Source of the DNA: Pseudomonadota bacterium
Lineage (GTDB): Bacteria; Pseudomonadota; Gammaproteobacteria; Enterobacterales; Enterobacteriaceae
Reading direction: 5' to 3'
Assembly (NCBI GenBank): GCA_023425455.1
Contig: JAFACP010000173.1
Location: forward strand, 1-5,779
DNA: 5,779 bases
Shown here: piece by piece, positions 1 to 5,593 of the stretch
Position numbering within the stretch: position 1 is the stretch's first letter
How the letters are laid out: each line of letters opens with the position of its first letter
The notes under the pieces: generated by a model
Told to the model about the DNA's origin: nothing
Database searches by the model: none
The model's input: the letters and a program-made list of their open reading frames with translations, nothing else
Position numbers and translations under genes: made by a program

Positions 1-42
1 GCGCAACGCGATGAGTAAATTCCACTGCTGGAATCTGGCTGA

Positions 43-138
43 ATTTCATCGCAAAATCTGCCTGCTGGAGCAGCGGTCACGCTATCGCTGACCGTTGAGA
101 TCCCGGACGTTGCCGTGCCGGTAACGCTCAATGCGTAA
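43..138 (+). pseudogene. Possible C-terminal remnant of an unidentified secreted or fimbrial-like protein
   Basis: Frame 1 is open from 43 to a TAA at 136-138. It encodes about 31 residues containing AGAAVTLSLTVEIPDV and ending VTLNA. Alternating hydrophobic residues and good enterobacterial codons look like the last beta strands of a secreted beta-sandwich protein such as a pilin. The same frame has stops at 16-18 and 40-42, and frame 3 stops at 12-14, so no intact gene enters from the left in a way that explains this tail. It is either a decayed gene with frameshifts or a chance open stretch. I do not recognise the family. A fimbrial link is only suggested by the strand pattern and by the neighbouring MarT-type regulator, a class that often controls adhesins. 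Confidence 0.3.
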
Positions 139-268
139 TCAGGGTAAATACCAGACTGGATCAATGTTATCGGTAACAAAGCAGTTAAAATAGCGGCCTG
201 ACTCGATAAACCGTGCGTTCAACACTCACCGCTTGATATTCCGTTCTCTCTGCCTGTTTACCACAACT
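139..268. promoter_or_regulatory. Upstream region of the MarT-like regulator
   Basis: This is 130 bp without a gene. It is richer in A+T than the coding sequence that follows. It contains a small palindrome, GTTA-TCGG-TAAC (165-176 region), and a possible -10 element, TAAAAT (186-191), without a convincing -35 at 16-18 bp. No clear Shine-Dalgarno precedes the ATG at 269. The promoter of the downstream operon probably lies here, but I cannot place it with confidence. Confidence 0.3.
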
Positions 269-1015
269 ATGAAATACCTGCTCGCTGAGGTCCTCGTCTA
301 TAACGACGAAGACGGCTCTCTTTCACTTGTCGATACGCCTGACGTCGAACCGCAGATGCTGACGGCCACCGCCAACGCGATTATAAAACTGCTGGTTGTT
401 CATCACGGAAATGTGGTTGAACGTGAGACATTTTTGCATGAAGTCTGGGACGCGCGCGGCCTGCAGGGCTCCAATAACTCGCTCAATCAGTACATCAGCA
501 TCTTACGTAAGATGCTGGCAAGCCAGATCCCTGACGTTCTGTTTATCGTCACGGTGCCCAAAACGGGGTTTATGCTCAGTGCCGATCTCACCCTCGTGGC
601 GCTGCACGCCCCTGCAGAGGAAAAGGCGCCGGGGACCCCGCCGCGGCGCGCGCTGCCGTCTGGCCTGCTGTGCGGCCTGCTGACGCTGGTCGTGCTTGTG
701 CTGTGCACGGGATCGCTGCTGCTAAAGCCGGAGCCTGCGCGCAGCAAAAACCATCTGCTCACCCATCTCGGGGCGTGCCCGGTCTACACCTTCACGCCGC
801 TGGCGGATGTTTTTCACAGCAAGGCTATCGCGCTCGCGCAGACGCTCCAGCGCGATGGCCATCTTCCGTGCCTGAAAAACGCCATTTTTTATCTGCACAT
901 TCAGGACTCGCTCCTGTATGGCCAGCAGGGGCGGATGGTGCTGTCGCAGTGCGCCCTGAGCAACGGCAAGGCCAGCGCCTGCCGCACGCTTTATTACTAC
1001 GCGTGGTTATCATGA
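269..1015 (+). CDS. Membrane-anchored winged-helix transcriptional regulator, CadC/ToxR/MarT type
   Basis: 248 residues. The N-terminal part (about 1-105) is a cytoplasmic OmpR/PhoB-type winged helix: a starting beta sheet (KYLLAEVLVYN, DGSLSLV), the LTATANAIIKLLVVHHGNVV helix region, then FLHEVW, a recognition helix around NNSLNQYISILRKML, and a wing ending IVTVPKTGF. A proline/charged linker leads to one membrane segment (about 131-153). A short periplasmic domain of about 95 residues follows, with four cysteines (170, 201, 228, 238) that could form disulfides. The ATG at 269 was chosen because family members begin with a KYL-type strand. A TTG at 233 would add 12 unrelated residues, and neither start has a good Shine-Dalgarno. 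The stop overlaps the next start by 4 nt (ATGA), so it is coupled to the FidL-like gene, as in Salmonella marT-fidL. Signal and target genes are unknown. Fold and topology are fairly certain; the MarT name is inferred from the pairing. Confidence 0.85.
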   Translation: MKYLLAEVLVYNDEDGSLSLVDTPDVEPQMLTATANAIIKLLVVHHGNVVERETFLHEVWDARGLQGSNNSLNQYISILRKMLASQIPDVLFIVTVPKTGFMLSADLTLVALHAPAEEKAPGTPPRRALPSGLLCGLLTLVVLVLCTGSLLLKPEPARSKNHLLTHLGACPVYTFTPLADVFHSKAIALAQTLQRDGHLPCLKNAIFYLHIQDSLLYGQQGRMVLSQCALSNGKASACRTLYYYAWLS

Positions 1016-1485
1016 CGCGAACCAAACTGGGCGGGATCATCGCCCTCAACCTGCTGTTTATCCTGCTGGCGCTGGCGGCGTATCGCCACGCTGCAGCGCT
1101 GTCCCTCACCTGCCAGGGGAACCTGACCTTCAGCGAGCAGCGTGACGCGCACAACTTCAGCTTCGAAGGCGCGATAACCATGCGCTTTCATCCTGACGGC
1201 AGGGGATATTTCACCCTCAATGGCGACGTGCAGAGCGCCGGGCACAGCTGGCTGGTGTCCCGCCAGGAGACATTCCGCTGGCGGAAAATGCACGATGCCT
1301 TATACGAGGTCGCCATCCTTACGGTGGAGCGTTTCGGTCACGACCGTCTGCCGGACGAGGTGTTCGAAAAGTACGTCGCAGGCCTCGCGGCGGGGCAAAA
1401 ACGGCTGCTAACCCTCGAACACACCCCGGAAGATGCGCTGGCTATCGGCAATGCCCGGTCACCGCTGCTGCTCTGCGCGGAATAA
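1012..1485 (+). CDS. FidL-like inner-membrane/periplasmic protein, partner of the MarT-like regulator
   Basis: 157 residues. It has a short basic N-terminus (MTRTK) and one hydrophobic segment (about 7-29, GGIIALNLLFILLALAAY). A periplasmic domain of about 125 residues follows, with beta-rich stretches such as FEGAITMRFHPDGRGYFTLNG. Only two cysteines occur, Cys34 just after the membrane segment and Cys155 three residues from the end, which suggests a disulfide closing the domain. The ATG at 1012 overlaps the stop of the regulator (ATGA), so translation is coupled. Size, topology and position after a ToxR-like regulator match the FidL family beside MarT in Salmonella. No enzymatic motif is seen. 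By analogy with ToxS or TcpH it may stabilise or tune its membrane regulator; this is inference. The open frame extends upstream to 670, but that part only overlaps the regulator gene in another frame. Confidence 0.8.
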   Translation: MTRTKLGGIIALNLLFILLALAAYRHAAALSLTCQGNLTFSEQRDAHNFSFEGAITMRFHPDGRGYFTLNGDVQSAGHSWLVSRQETFRWRKMHDALYEVAILTVERFGHDRLPDEVFEKYVAGLAAGQKRLLTLEHTPEDALAIGNARSPLLLCAE

Positions 1486-1490
1486 CATCC

Positions 1491-1521
1491 GCGCGATGGC
1501 CGGCGCGGCGGCAAATCGCGC
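1491..1521 (+). repeat. Inverted repeat between fidL-like gene and GNAT gene
   Basis: Seven-base arms GCGCGAT (1491-1497) and ATCGCGC (1515-1521) enclose a GC-rich loop with a further GCC/GGC pairing. It starts 5 nt after the fidL-like stop. No T run follows, so it is at best a weak terminator or a barrier to 3' decay at the end of the regulator operon. Confidence 0.35.
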
Positions 1522-1534
1522 TATACTTCCGGCC

Positions 1535-2050
1535 ATGAACATCACCTGTCGCCCGACACACCCGTTTGACGTTGCCGCCCTGCCCGCCATTGAACGCGCA
1601 GCGGCCCGGCGCTTTCGCCAATACCCTGAGCTGGCCTGGCTTGCCGACAGCGAAGTGCTCAGTTCGCAACAGCATCTCGACTTCGTCCGTCAGGGGTTAA
1701 GCTGGCTGGCGATTGCGGAAAACCAGCCCGTTGGCTTTATCCTTGCTGAAGCACACCGCGCATCGCTGTTTATCGCCGAGCTGTCCGTTCATCTCGCCTG
1801 GCAGGGACACGGCATTGGCCGGGAGCTGCTGCGCTGCGCGATCGATAACGCCCGCGAGCGCGGGTTTTCGTCTCTGACGTTAACCACCTTTCGCGACGTG
1901 CCGTGGAATGCGCCATTCTATGCGCGGATGGGGTTTGAATATGAAGCGGATGAGGCGCTCGCGCCGGAGCTGCAACAGAAAAGAGCGCAAGAGGCTGCGC
2001 ATGGCCTGGCGTACGGATCGCGCTGCGCCATGCGCCTGAGAGTGCGTTAG
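1535..2050 (+). CDS. GNAT-family N-acetyltransferase
   Basis: 171 residues with a single GNAT fold, expected to move an acetyl group from acetyl-CoA to an amine. The first strand is ITCRPTHPFDVAAL (3-16). The central strands include WLAIAENQPVGFILAE and LFIAELSVHLAWQG. The acetyl-CoA loop Q-G-H-G-I-G (90-95) is followed by helix RELLRCAID. Motif B is APFYARMGFEYE (126-137). The substrate cannot be told; many such single-domain enzymes act on small amines, antibiotics or protein N-termini. The ATG at 1535 was preferred over ATGs at 1433 and 1496 because the GNAT fold begins at this residue and the upstream codons lie inside the fidL-like gene or a hairpin. There is no Shine-Dalgarno, and a TATACT lies 7 nt upstream of the ATG, so a leaderless message is possible. 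The gap to the preceding gene is 49 nt. The stop codon lies inside a hairpin. Confidence 0.85.
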   Translation: MNITCRPTHPFDVAALPAIERAAARRFRQYPELAWLADSEVLSSQQHLDFVRQGLSWLAIAENQPVGFILAEAHRASLFIAELSVHLAWQGHGIGRELLRCAIDNARERGFSSLTLTTFRDVPWNAPFYARMGFEYEADEALAPELQQKRAQEAAHGLAYGSRCAMRLRVR

Positions 2051-2073
2051 CGCCCCGTCACAACGGGGCGCTA
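2048..2073. terminator. Hairpin shared by the converging GNAT and tsr genes
   Basis: A perfect 10-bp inverted repeat, TAGCGCCCCG (2048-2057) and CGGGGCGCTA (2064-2073), encloses the loop TCACAA. It includes the GNAT stop codon and lies 4 nt beyond the tsr stop on the other strand. Neither side has a run of T, so it may act through stem strength, or with Rho, as a bidirectional end. Confidence 0.65.
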
Positions 2074-2077
2074 AGGG

Positions 2078-3742
2078 TTAGAACGTTTCCCAGTTATCGC
2101 CCGCATCGTGGGTCGCGGTTTTTCGCGCCATCACCGGGGCCGCCACGGTTTTCGCCGCTGCGAGCTCACGCGCCTTCTGCTGCTCCTGCTGGATGCGGAA
2201 CACCGCAACGGCCTGGGTCAGACGACTTGCCTGCTCTTCCAGCGCCGCCGCCGCTGCCGCGGACTCTTCCACCAGCGAGGCGTTCTGCTGGGTCACACGA
2301 TCCATCTCGGCCACCGCCAGCCCGACCTGGTCGATCCCACGGCTCTGCTCGTCAGAGGCAGAGGCGATTTCGCCCATGATGTCGGTTACGCGGGTCACCG
2401 CGTTAACAATTTCGCCCATGGTTTCGCCCGCGCTCTCCACCAGGGTCGAGCCGAGCTCAACGCGACCAACGGAGTCTTCAATCAGGCTCTTAATTTCACG
2501 TGCCGCCTGGGCGCTGCGCTGGGCAAGGTTACGTACTTCCCCGGCCACCACGGCAAAACCGCGTCCCTGCTCGCCCGCGCGGGCGGCTTCAACGGCGGCG
2601 TTGAGCGCCAGGATGTTAGTCTGGAAAGCAATGCCGTCGATCACGCTGATAATGTCGGCAATCTTCTGTGAACTTCCGGCGATGTCGCGCATGGTTTGCA
2701 CCACGTTATCCACCACTTTACCGCCCTTCTGCGCCGTTTCTGAGGCGCTGAGCGCCAGGTTGCTCGCCTGACGGGCGTTTTCGGCGTTCTGTTTCACCGT
2801 AGCGGTCAGCTGCTCCATACTGGCGGCGGTCTCCTCAAGCGAGGCGGCCTGCTGCTCGGTACGGGAGGAGAGATCGTTGTTGCCCATCGAGATTTCGCTC
2901 GCGCCGCTGTAAATCGCGTTCGCGCCGTTACGCACATCCCCGACGGTGCGCACCAGTTCACCCTGCATATGGCGCAGCGTTTCAGCCAGTACGCCCATCT
3001 CGTTGCGGCCTTCCACGTCGATGCGTTTCACCAAATCGCCGCTGGCGATATGGCGAATGCTGTCGATCAGGCGGTTGAGCGGCAAAATCAGGGTCTGTTT
3101 GATGCCCAGCCACACGATAACAATCACTGCCAGCACCGCAATCAGCACGCTGCTGAGCACCCAGATAGCCTGGCTGTATGAGCTGTTGCTGTCTGCTACC
3201 GCGGTTTTATACAGCTGGTCGTTCTGCTGCAGATAGTTCACATACTGCTTCTCAAAACCATCCTGATAGCTCTGGGTTGGCTGGTCGAAGAAGTCATTGA
3301 TTTTCCCTGCGCCCAGCAGCTGGATAAGCTCCGCCAGCGCGCCGTGGTAAATATCATAATTGCGTTTGATTTCGAGGGCTGCGGCGTCGCTTTGACGCGG
3401 GTCGCGCGGCTGCGCTTCGTAATCCGCCCAGTTTTTTTCGGCCTGCTTCAGCGACGCCGAGGCAATCTGCATCAGATCGGAAACGGTGGCACCGCTGCCA
3501 ATATTGTTCTGATCCATCATGTAGCGAATGCCGGCACGGTTCAGGGTGTTACGGGTTTGCAGTAACGCCACCCAGCTACCGTTAAGCGTGGACTGTTGCT
3601 GGCGAATGGTTTGCAGGACGGTAAAGTTCTCTTTGTCATGCTTCAGGGCATTGAAGAAAAGACCACCGGACGTGAGTTGTAAAAGGCCAAAAATAGCTAA
3701 AACCAGCATTAAGCTGGTGACAATCTTGATACGGTTTAACAT
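2078..3742 (-). CDS. tsr: Methyl-accepting chemotaxis protein I, serine chemoreceptor
   Basis: 554 residues, against 551 in E. coli as I recall it, with nearly the same numbering. It senses serine in the periplasm and controls the CheA/CheW kinase complex at the cell pole. Membrane segment 1 (about 7-30) is followed by the four-helix ligand domain with Arg64, Asn68, Arg69, Phe152, Thr156 and Gln157, the known serine-contact residues. Membrane segment 2 spans about 192-214, then the HAMP domain to about 268. Methylation sites Gln297, Glu304, Gln311, Glu493 and Glu502 are present. The kinase-control tip around 371-391 keeps Phe373, Glu385 and Arg388. The C-terminal NWETF docks CheR and CheB. 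The start is the ATG at 3742: GGAAAGAG lies 5 nt upstream and the protein then begins [10 protein letters not shown] as in E. coli. An in-frame ATG at 3757 has no such site. A sigma-28 promoter precedes it. Confidence 0.97.
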   Translation of the reverse strand: MLNRIKIVTSLMLVLAIFGLLQLTSGGLFFNALKHDKENFTVLQTIRQQQSTLNGSWVALLQTRNTLNRAGIRYMMDQNNIGSGATVSDLMQIASASLKQAEKNWADYEAQPRDPRQSDAAALEIKRNYDIYHGALAELIQLLGAGKINDFFDQPTQSYQDGFEKQYVNYLQQNDQLYKTAVADSNSSYSQAIWVLSSVLIAVLAVIVIVWLGIKQTLILPLNRLIDSIRHIASGDLVKRIDVEGRNEMGVLAETLRHMQGELVRTVGDVRNGANAIYSGASEISMGNNDLSSRTEQQAASLEETAASMEQLTATVKQNAENARQASNLALSASETAQKGGKVVDNVVQTMRDIAGSSQKIADIISVIDGIAFQTNILALNAAVEAARAGEQGRGFAVVAGEVRNLAQRSAQAAREIKSLIEDSVGRVELGSTLVESAGETMGEIVNAVTRVTDIMGEIASASDEQSRGIDQVGLAVAEMDRVTQQNASLVEESAAAAAALEEQASRLTQAVAVFRIQQEQQKARELAAAKTVAAPVMARKTATHDAGDNWETF

Positions 3743-3773
3743 GTTTTCTCTTTCCATCAGACAGATAACAGAA

Positions 3774-3800
3774 TTTTCGGCCTGGAAAAGGAAAACTTTA
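3774..3800 (-). promoter_or_regulatory. Flagellar sigma-28 (FliA) promoter of tsr
   Basis: On the minus strand TAAAGTTT (3800-3793), an 11-base spacer and GCCGAAAA (3781-3774) match the FliA consensus TAAAGTTT-N11-GCCGATAA at all but one position. It ends about 32 nt before the tsr ATG. This places tsr among the late flagellar and chemotaxis genes, independent of the hpaR-side genes upstream. Confidence 0.9.
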
Positions 3801-3812
3801 CGAAAAACGTAC

Positions 3813-3841
3813 TATCCGGAGGGACATAATCCCTCCGGATA
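3813..3841 (-). terminator. Terminator-like hairpin after the Ldh-family gene
   Basis: A perfect 12-bp inverted repeat, TATCCGGAGGGA (3813-3824) and TCCCTCCGGATA (3830-3841), encloses the loop CATAA. On the minus strand it lies 18 nt after the Ldh-family stop. A run of five T (3807-3803) follows the stem after a 5-nt gap rather than at once, so termination may be incomplete. It separates the hpaR-ldh transcript from the tsr promoter. Confidence 0.7.
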
Positions 3842-3859
3842 TGTTGAAGACAGCGGAGA

Positions 3860-4870
3860 TTATTTCAACAAAGAGGATATATCCTCGTAAAGTGAATGGC
3901 TTATCTCGACTCCCTCGCGCAGACTGCGCTCCCGCGCAAGGTAACGCCGTTCGCCGGGTAAACGCGCTCCCTGCTGCTGCATTCCGCTAAAGAGGGTTTC
4001 GGCGCGCGCCAGATGCTCCGGGGCAGCGTCACCGAGAAAACGACGCGGATCCAGCGCCAGGATCAGCTCACCGCCATAGGGTAAACCGCCCGCGCCGTCG
4101 TCCCACGCCAGCGACTCCGCACTGGTCATATCGCCGATAAGCGGCCCGGCGAGCAGCTCCACCATCGCCGCCAGCGCAGAGCCTTTATGACCGCCGAAGG
4201 TCAACATCGCCCCCTCCAGCACCGCCTGGGCATCGGTAGACGGTTGCCCCGCGCTGTCAATTCCCCAGCCAGGCGGAATCGCTTTCCCGGCCCGCTGATG
4301 AAGCTGGATCTCGCCGCGCGCCGCAGCACTGGTCGCCATATCGAAGATAAACGGGGGTTGCGCCCCGCGCGGCCAGCCAAAGGCGATGGGATTGGTGCCA
4401 AACAGCGGCTGCGTCCCGCCTGCGGGGGCAACCCACGCATGGCTCGGCGTGGTTGCCAGCGCCACCAGTCCGGCATCGGTCAGCGGTTCGACATCGGCGA
4501 ACAGCGCAGAAAAGTGGACGCAGCGGTTGATCGCCAGCGCAGCAATGCCGCTGTGGCGCGCTTTTTCAATCAGCAACGGCAAGGCACGCTCGAACGCCAG
4601 CAGGGAAAACGCGCCACCTGCGTCCACCCTGACGATCGCCGGAGCGGTATCGTTAATTACCGGCCCGGCATCGGGCGACACCTTGCCTTTACGTAACGTC
4701 TCAACAATGCCCAGCAGCCGCCACAATCCGTGAGAGGCGCAGCCATCGCGCTCGCCGTGGGTGACATTGCGCGCAATGACCTCCGCGTGTTGTTCACTAA
4801 AACCGTTCCCGCGCAGCACCTTGTGCGCCAGGGCGTAAGCCTCCGCCAGTGAGAGGGTGATCGTCTCCAT
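3860..4870 (-). CDS. Ldh-family NAD(P)H-dependent oxidoreductase, DpkA/LhpD-like ketimine reductase candidate
   Basis: 336 residues, full length for the malate/L-lactate dehydrogenase (YbiC/YiaK/AllD/DpkA) family, which uses a non-Rossmann NAD(P)H fold to reduce 2-keto or cyclic 2-imino acids. Visible motifs are RDGCASHGLWR (41-51, with the family histidine at 47), CVHFSAL (117-123, His119), PLFGTNPIAFGWP (155-167), FDMATSAAARGEIQ (176-189), TFGGHKGSALAAMVELL (224-240) and PGERRY (305-310). The spread of these motifs is closest, from memory, to Pseudomonas DpkA (delta1-piperideine-2-carboxylate/delta1-pyrroline-2-carboxylate reductase); this assignment is inference. The start is the ATG at 4870, because AAAGGAG ends 6 nt before it. 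The in-frame ATG at 4876 would directly abut that site. The gene begins 11 nt after the hpaR stop, so it is probably co-transcribed with and repressed by HpaR. It has no known step in homoprotocatechuate breakdown. Confidence 0.88.
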   Translation of the reverse strand: METITLSLAEAYALAHKVLRGNGFSEQHAEVIARNVTHGERDGCASHGLWRLLGIVETLRKGKVSPDAGPVINDTAPAIVRVDAGGAFSLLAFERALPLLIEKARHSGIAALAINRCVHFSALFADVEPLTDAGLVALATTPSHAWVAPAGGTQPLFGTNPIAFGWPRGAQPPFIFDMATSAAARGEIQLHQRAGKAIPPGWGIDSAGQPSTDAQAVLEGAMLTFGGHKGSALAAMVELLAGPLIGDMTSAESLAWDDGAGGLPYGGELILALDPRRFLGDAAPEHLARAETLFSGMQQQGARLPGERRYLARERSLREGVEISHSLYEDISSLLK

Positions 4871-4881
4871 TGCCATCTCCT
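4871..4881 (-). promoter_or_regulatory. Ribosome binding site deciding the Ldh-family start
   Basis: On the minus strand the hpaR stop TAA is followed by AGGAG and ATGGCA, then the ATG at 4870. The purine run AAAGGAG, which overlaps the hpaR stop, has ideal 6-nt spacing to this ATG and none to the earlier in-frame ATG at 4876. The tight junction indicates coupling of the two genes. Confidence 0.7.
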
Positions 4882-5322
4882 TTATTCTTCGTCACGCCCG
4901 GCATTCTGTCGGTTGCCAAGGGCGATAAACTCCTCCAGCAGCGCCGTCAGCTGGTGCATTTTTTCCGGCGTATATTCTGCCTCAATCTGCCGATAGGCCT
5001 CTTCAACCTGCGCCTGAGCGTGCTCATACAGGGCGCTGCCCTCTTTGGTCAGCGACACGTACAGCTTGCGCTGATCGTTAACCGGCTTTAAGCGTAGCAC
5101 CAGACCGTCGCGCTCCATACGGGTGAGGATCCCCGTCAGGCTGGGGCGCAAAATGCAGGTGCGAAACGCCAGATCGTGAAAATCCATAGAAGGATGTTCC
5201 GCCAGCACGCGCACGATGCGCCACTGCTGCTCGGTCAGATTATGCCGTTTCACAATCGGCCGGAAGTACGACATCGCCGCTTCCCGCGCCTGTAATAACG
5301 CAATCGTTAATGAATCATGCAT
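4882..5322 (-). CDS. hpaR: HpaR, MarR-family repressor of the homoprotocatechuate degradation operon
   Basis: 146 residues, close to the 149 of E. coli W HpaR as I recall it, starting MHDSLTIALLQAREAAMSYF. The MarR layout is complete. N-terminal dimer helix (1-28) leads to the winged helix from EQQWRIVRVL (31-40). The recognition helix is around RPSLTGILTRMERDG (59-73), the wing LVLRLKPVNDQRKLYVSLT (74-92) carries the conserved Asp83 and Arg85, and a C-terminal dimer helix follows (to about 137). In E. coli W this repressor shuts the hpaG promoter and its own, and is released by 4-hydroxyphenylacetate and related aromatic acids. The ATG at 5322 was chosen because it gives the known N-terminus and follows the purine-rich GGGGGTGG. 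The ATG at 5343 adds seven unrelated residues without a ribosome site. It is divergent from hpaG. Confidence 0.95.
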   Translation of the reverse strand: MHDSLTIALLQAREAAMSYFRPIVKRHNLTEQQWRIVRVLAEHPSMDFHDLAFRTCILRPSLTGILTRMERDGLVLRLKPVNDQRKLYVSLTKEGSALYEHAQAQVEEAYRQIEAEYTPEKMHQLTALLEEFIALGNRQNAGRDEE

Positions 5323-5339
5323 CACCACCCCCGAAATAA

Positions 5340-5357
5340 TCATTAATACATAAATAA
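5340..5357. promoter_or_regulatory. Probable second HpaR operator (OPR2-like), near hpaR
   Basis: TCATTAA-TACA-TAAATAA is an imperfect copy of the perfect palindrome at 5539-5556: the left arm is identical, the spacing is identical and the right arm matches 5 of 7. It lies 17 nt upstream of the hpaR ATG, where it could block transcription from Pr. In E. coli W, as I recall, HpaR binds one perfect palindrome at Pg and one imperfect site beyond Pr, which fits. Confidence 0.65.
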
Positions 5358-5383
5358 TTTTACTGTGATGTTTTTATAAACAA
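5357..5383 (-). promoter_or_regulatory. Candidate hpaR promoter (Pr)
   Basis: On the minus strand TTGTTT (5383-5378) and TAAAAT (5362-5357) are separated by 15 bp, shorter than the preferred 17. Transcription would begin inside the putative operator at 5340-5357. The region is so A+T-rich that other -10 choices exist, so the exact placement is weak. Confidence 0.35.
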
Positions 5384-5473
5384 TGAATTTAACACTAAAA
5401 AGTCTAACAGAAACAGCATAAATTAATTAACTTACTGATAAATATATAATTAACTTTCAATATGTAAAATTAT

Positions 5474-5489
5474 TGTTACTTATATCACA
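5474..5489. promoter_or_regulatory. Probable CRP (cAMP receptor protein) site of the hpaG promoter
   Basis: TGTTA-CTTATA-TCACA matches the CRP consensus TGTGA-N6-TCACA at 9 of 10 positions. Its centre (5481.5) is about 60-62 bp upstream of the expected hpaG transcription start, the usual class I position and consistent with the cAMP-CRP activation reported for Pg in E. coli W. It predicts catabolite control of the pathway. Confidence 0.7.
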
Positions 5490-5505
5490 AAAAAATCACT
5501 TCTGC

Positions 5506-5534
5506 TTGCGAAACAACCGACGAAAGCATAAAAC
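5506..5534 (+). promoter_or_regulatory. Candidate hpaG promoter (Pg)
   Basis: TTGCGA (5506-5511) and TAAAAC (5529-5534) are 17 bp apart, each matching 4 of 6 consensus bases. This fits a weak activator-dependent promoter. The start would fall at about 5541-5543, within the left arm of the HpaR palindrome, leaving a leader of about 50 nt. Confidence 0.5.
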
Positions 5535-5538
5535 CTGA

Positions 5539-5556
5539 TCATTAACATATTAATGA
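5539..5556. promoter_or_regulatory. Probable main HpaR operator (OPR1-like) at the hpaG start site
   Basis: Perfect palindrome TCATTAA-CATA-TTAATGA with 7-bp arms, the size typical of MarR-family operators. Its centre (5547.5) is only a few bases downstream of the predicted hpaG transcription start, as reported for OPR1 in E. coli W (centred near +2). Binding would block open-complex formation. Confidence 0.75.
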
Positions 5557-5566
5557 ATTAAAAACC

Positions 5567-5578
5567 GGCCGTTCGGCC
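5567..5578 (+). repeat. Small hairpin in the hpaG leader
   Basis: GGCC-GTTC-GGCC lies 2 nt before the hpaG Shine-Dalgarno (AAGGAG, 5581-5586). A 4-bp GC stem with a 4-base loop could modestly stabilise the leader or affect ribosome access. No regulatory role is established. Confidence 0.3.
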
Positions 5579-5593
5579 AGAAGGAGCGTATGC

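Noticed and set aside
2..91. Frame 2 open stretch at the left edge
   Set aside because: It is rich in Cys, His, Trp and Arg, resembles no family, and stops within 91 nt.
233..268. TTG start for the MarT-like regulator
   Set aside because: It adds residues not found in the family, lacks a ribosome site, and the ATG at 269 begins the expected first strand.
670..1011. Upstream extension of the FidL-like frame
   Set aside because: It overlaps the regulator gene in another frame, and a good coupled ATG with a normal membrane anchor exists at 1012.
1433..1534. Longer GNAT protein starting at 1433 or 1496
   Set aside because: The added residues overlap the fidL-like gene or a hairpin and are not part of the GNAT fold.
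2108..2771. Two plus-strand open frames of 187 and 192 codons opposite tsr
   Set aside because: They are antisense to the highly conserved signalling domain of tsr. Their lengths come from its biased alanine/glutamate-rich codons, and their translations resemble no family.
4187..4733. Plus-strand open frames opposite the Ldh-family gene
   Set aside because: They are shadows of a clear family member, with no domain or ribosome site of their own.
5323..5343. Seven-residue N-terminal extension of HpaR
   Set aside because: It overlaps the putative operator and lacks a Shine-Dalgarno. The start at 5322 gives the known HpaR N-terminus.
5364..5379. Second CRP-like site TGTGA-TGTTTT-TATAA
   Set aside because: Only one half fits the consensus. 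The other half matches poorly, so it is likely chance in A+T-rich DNA.
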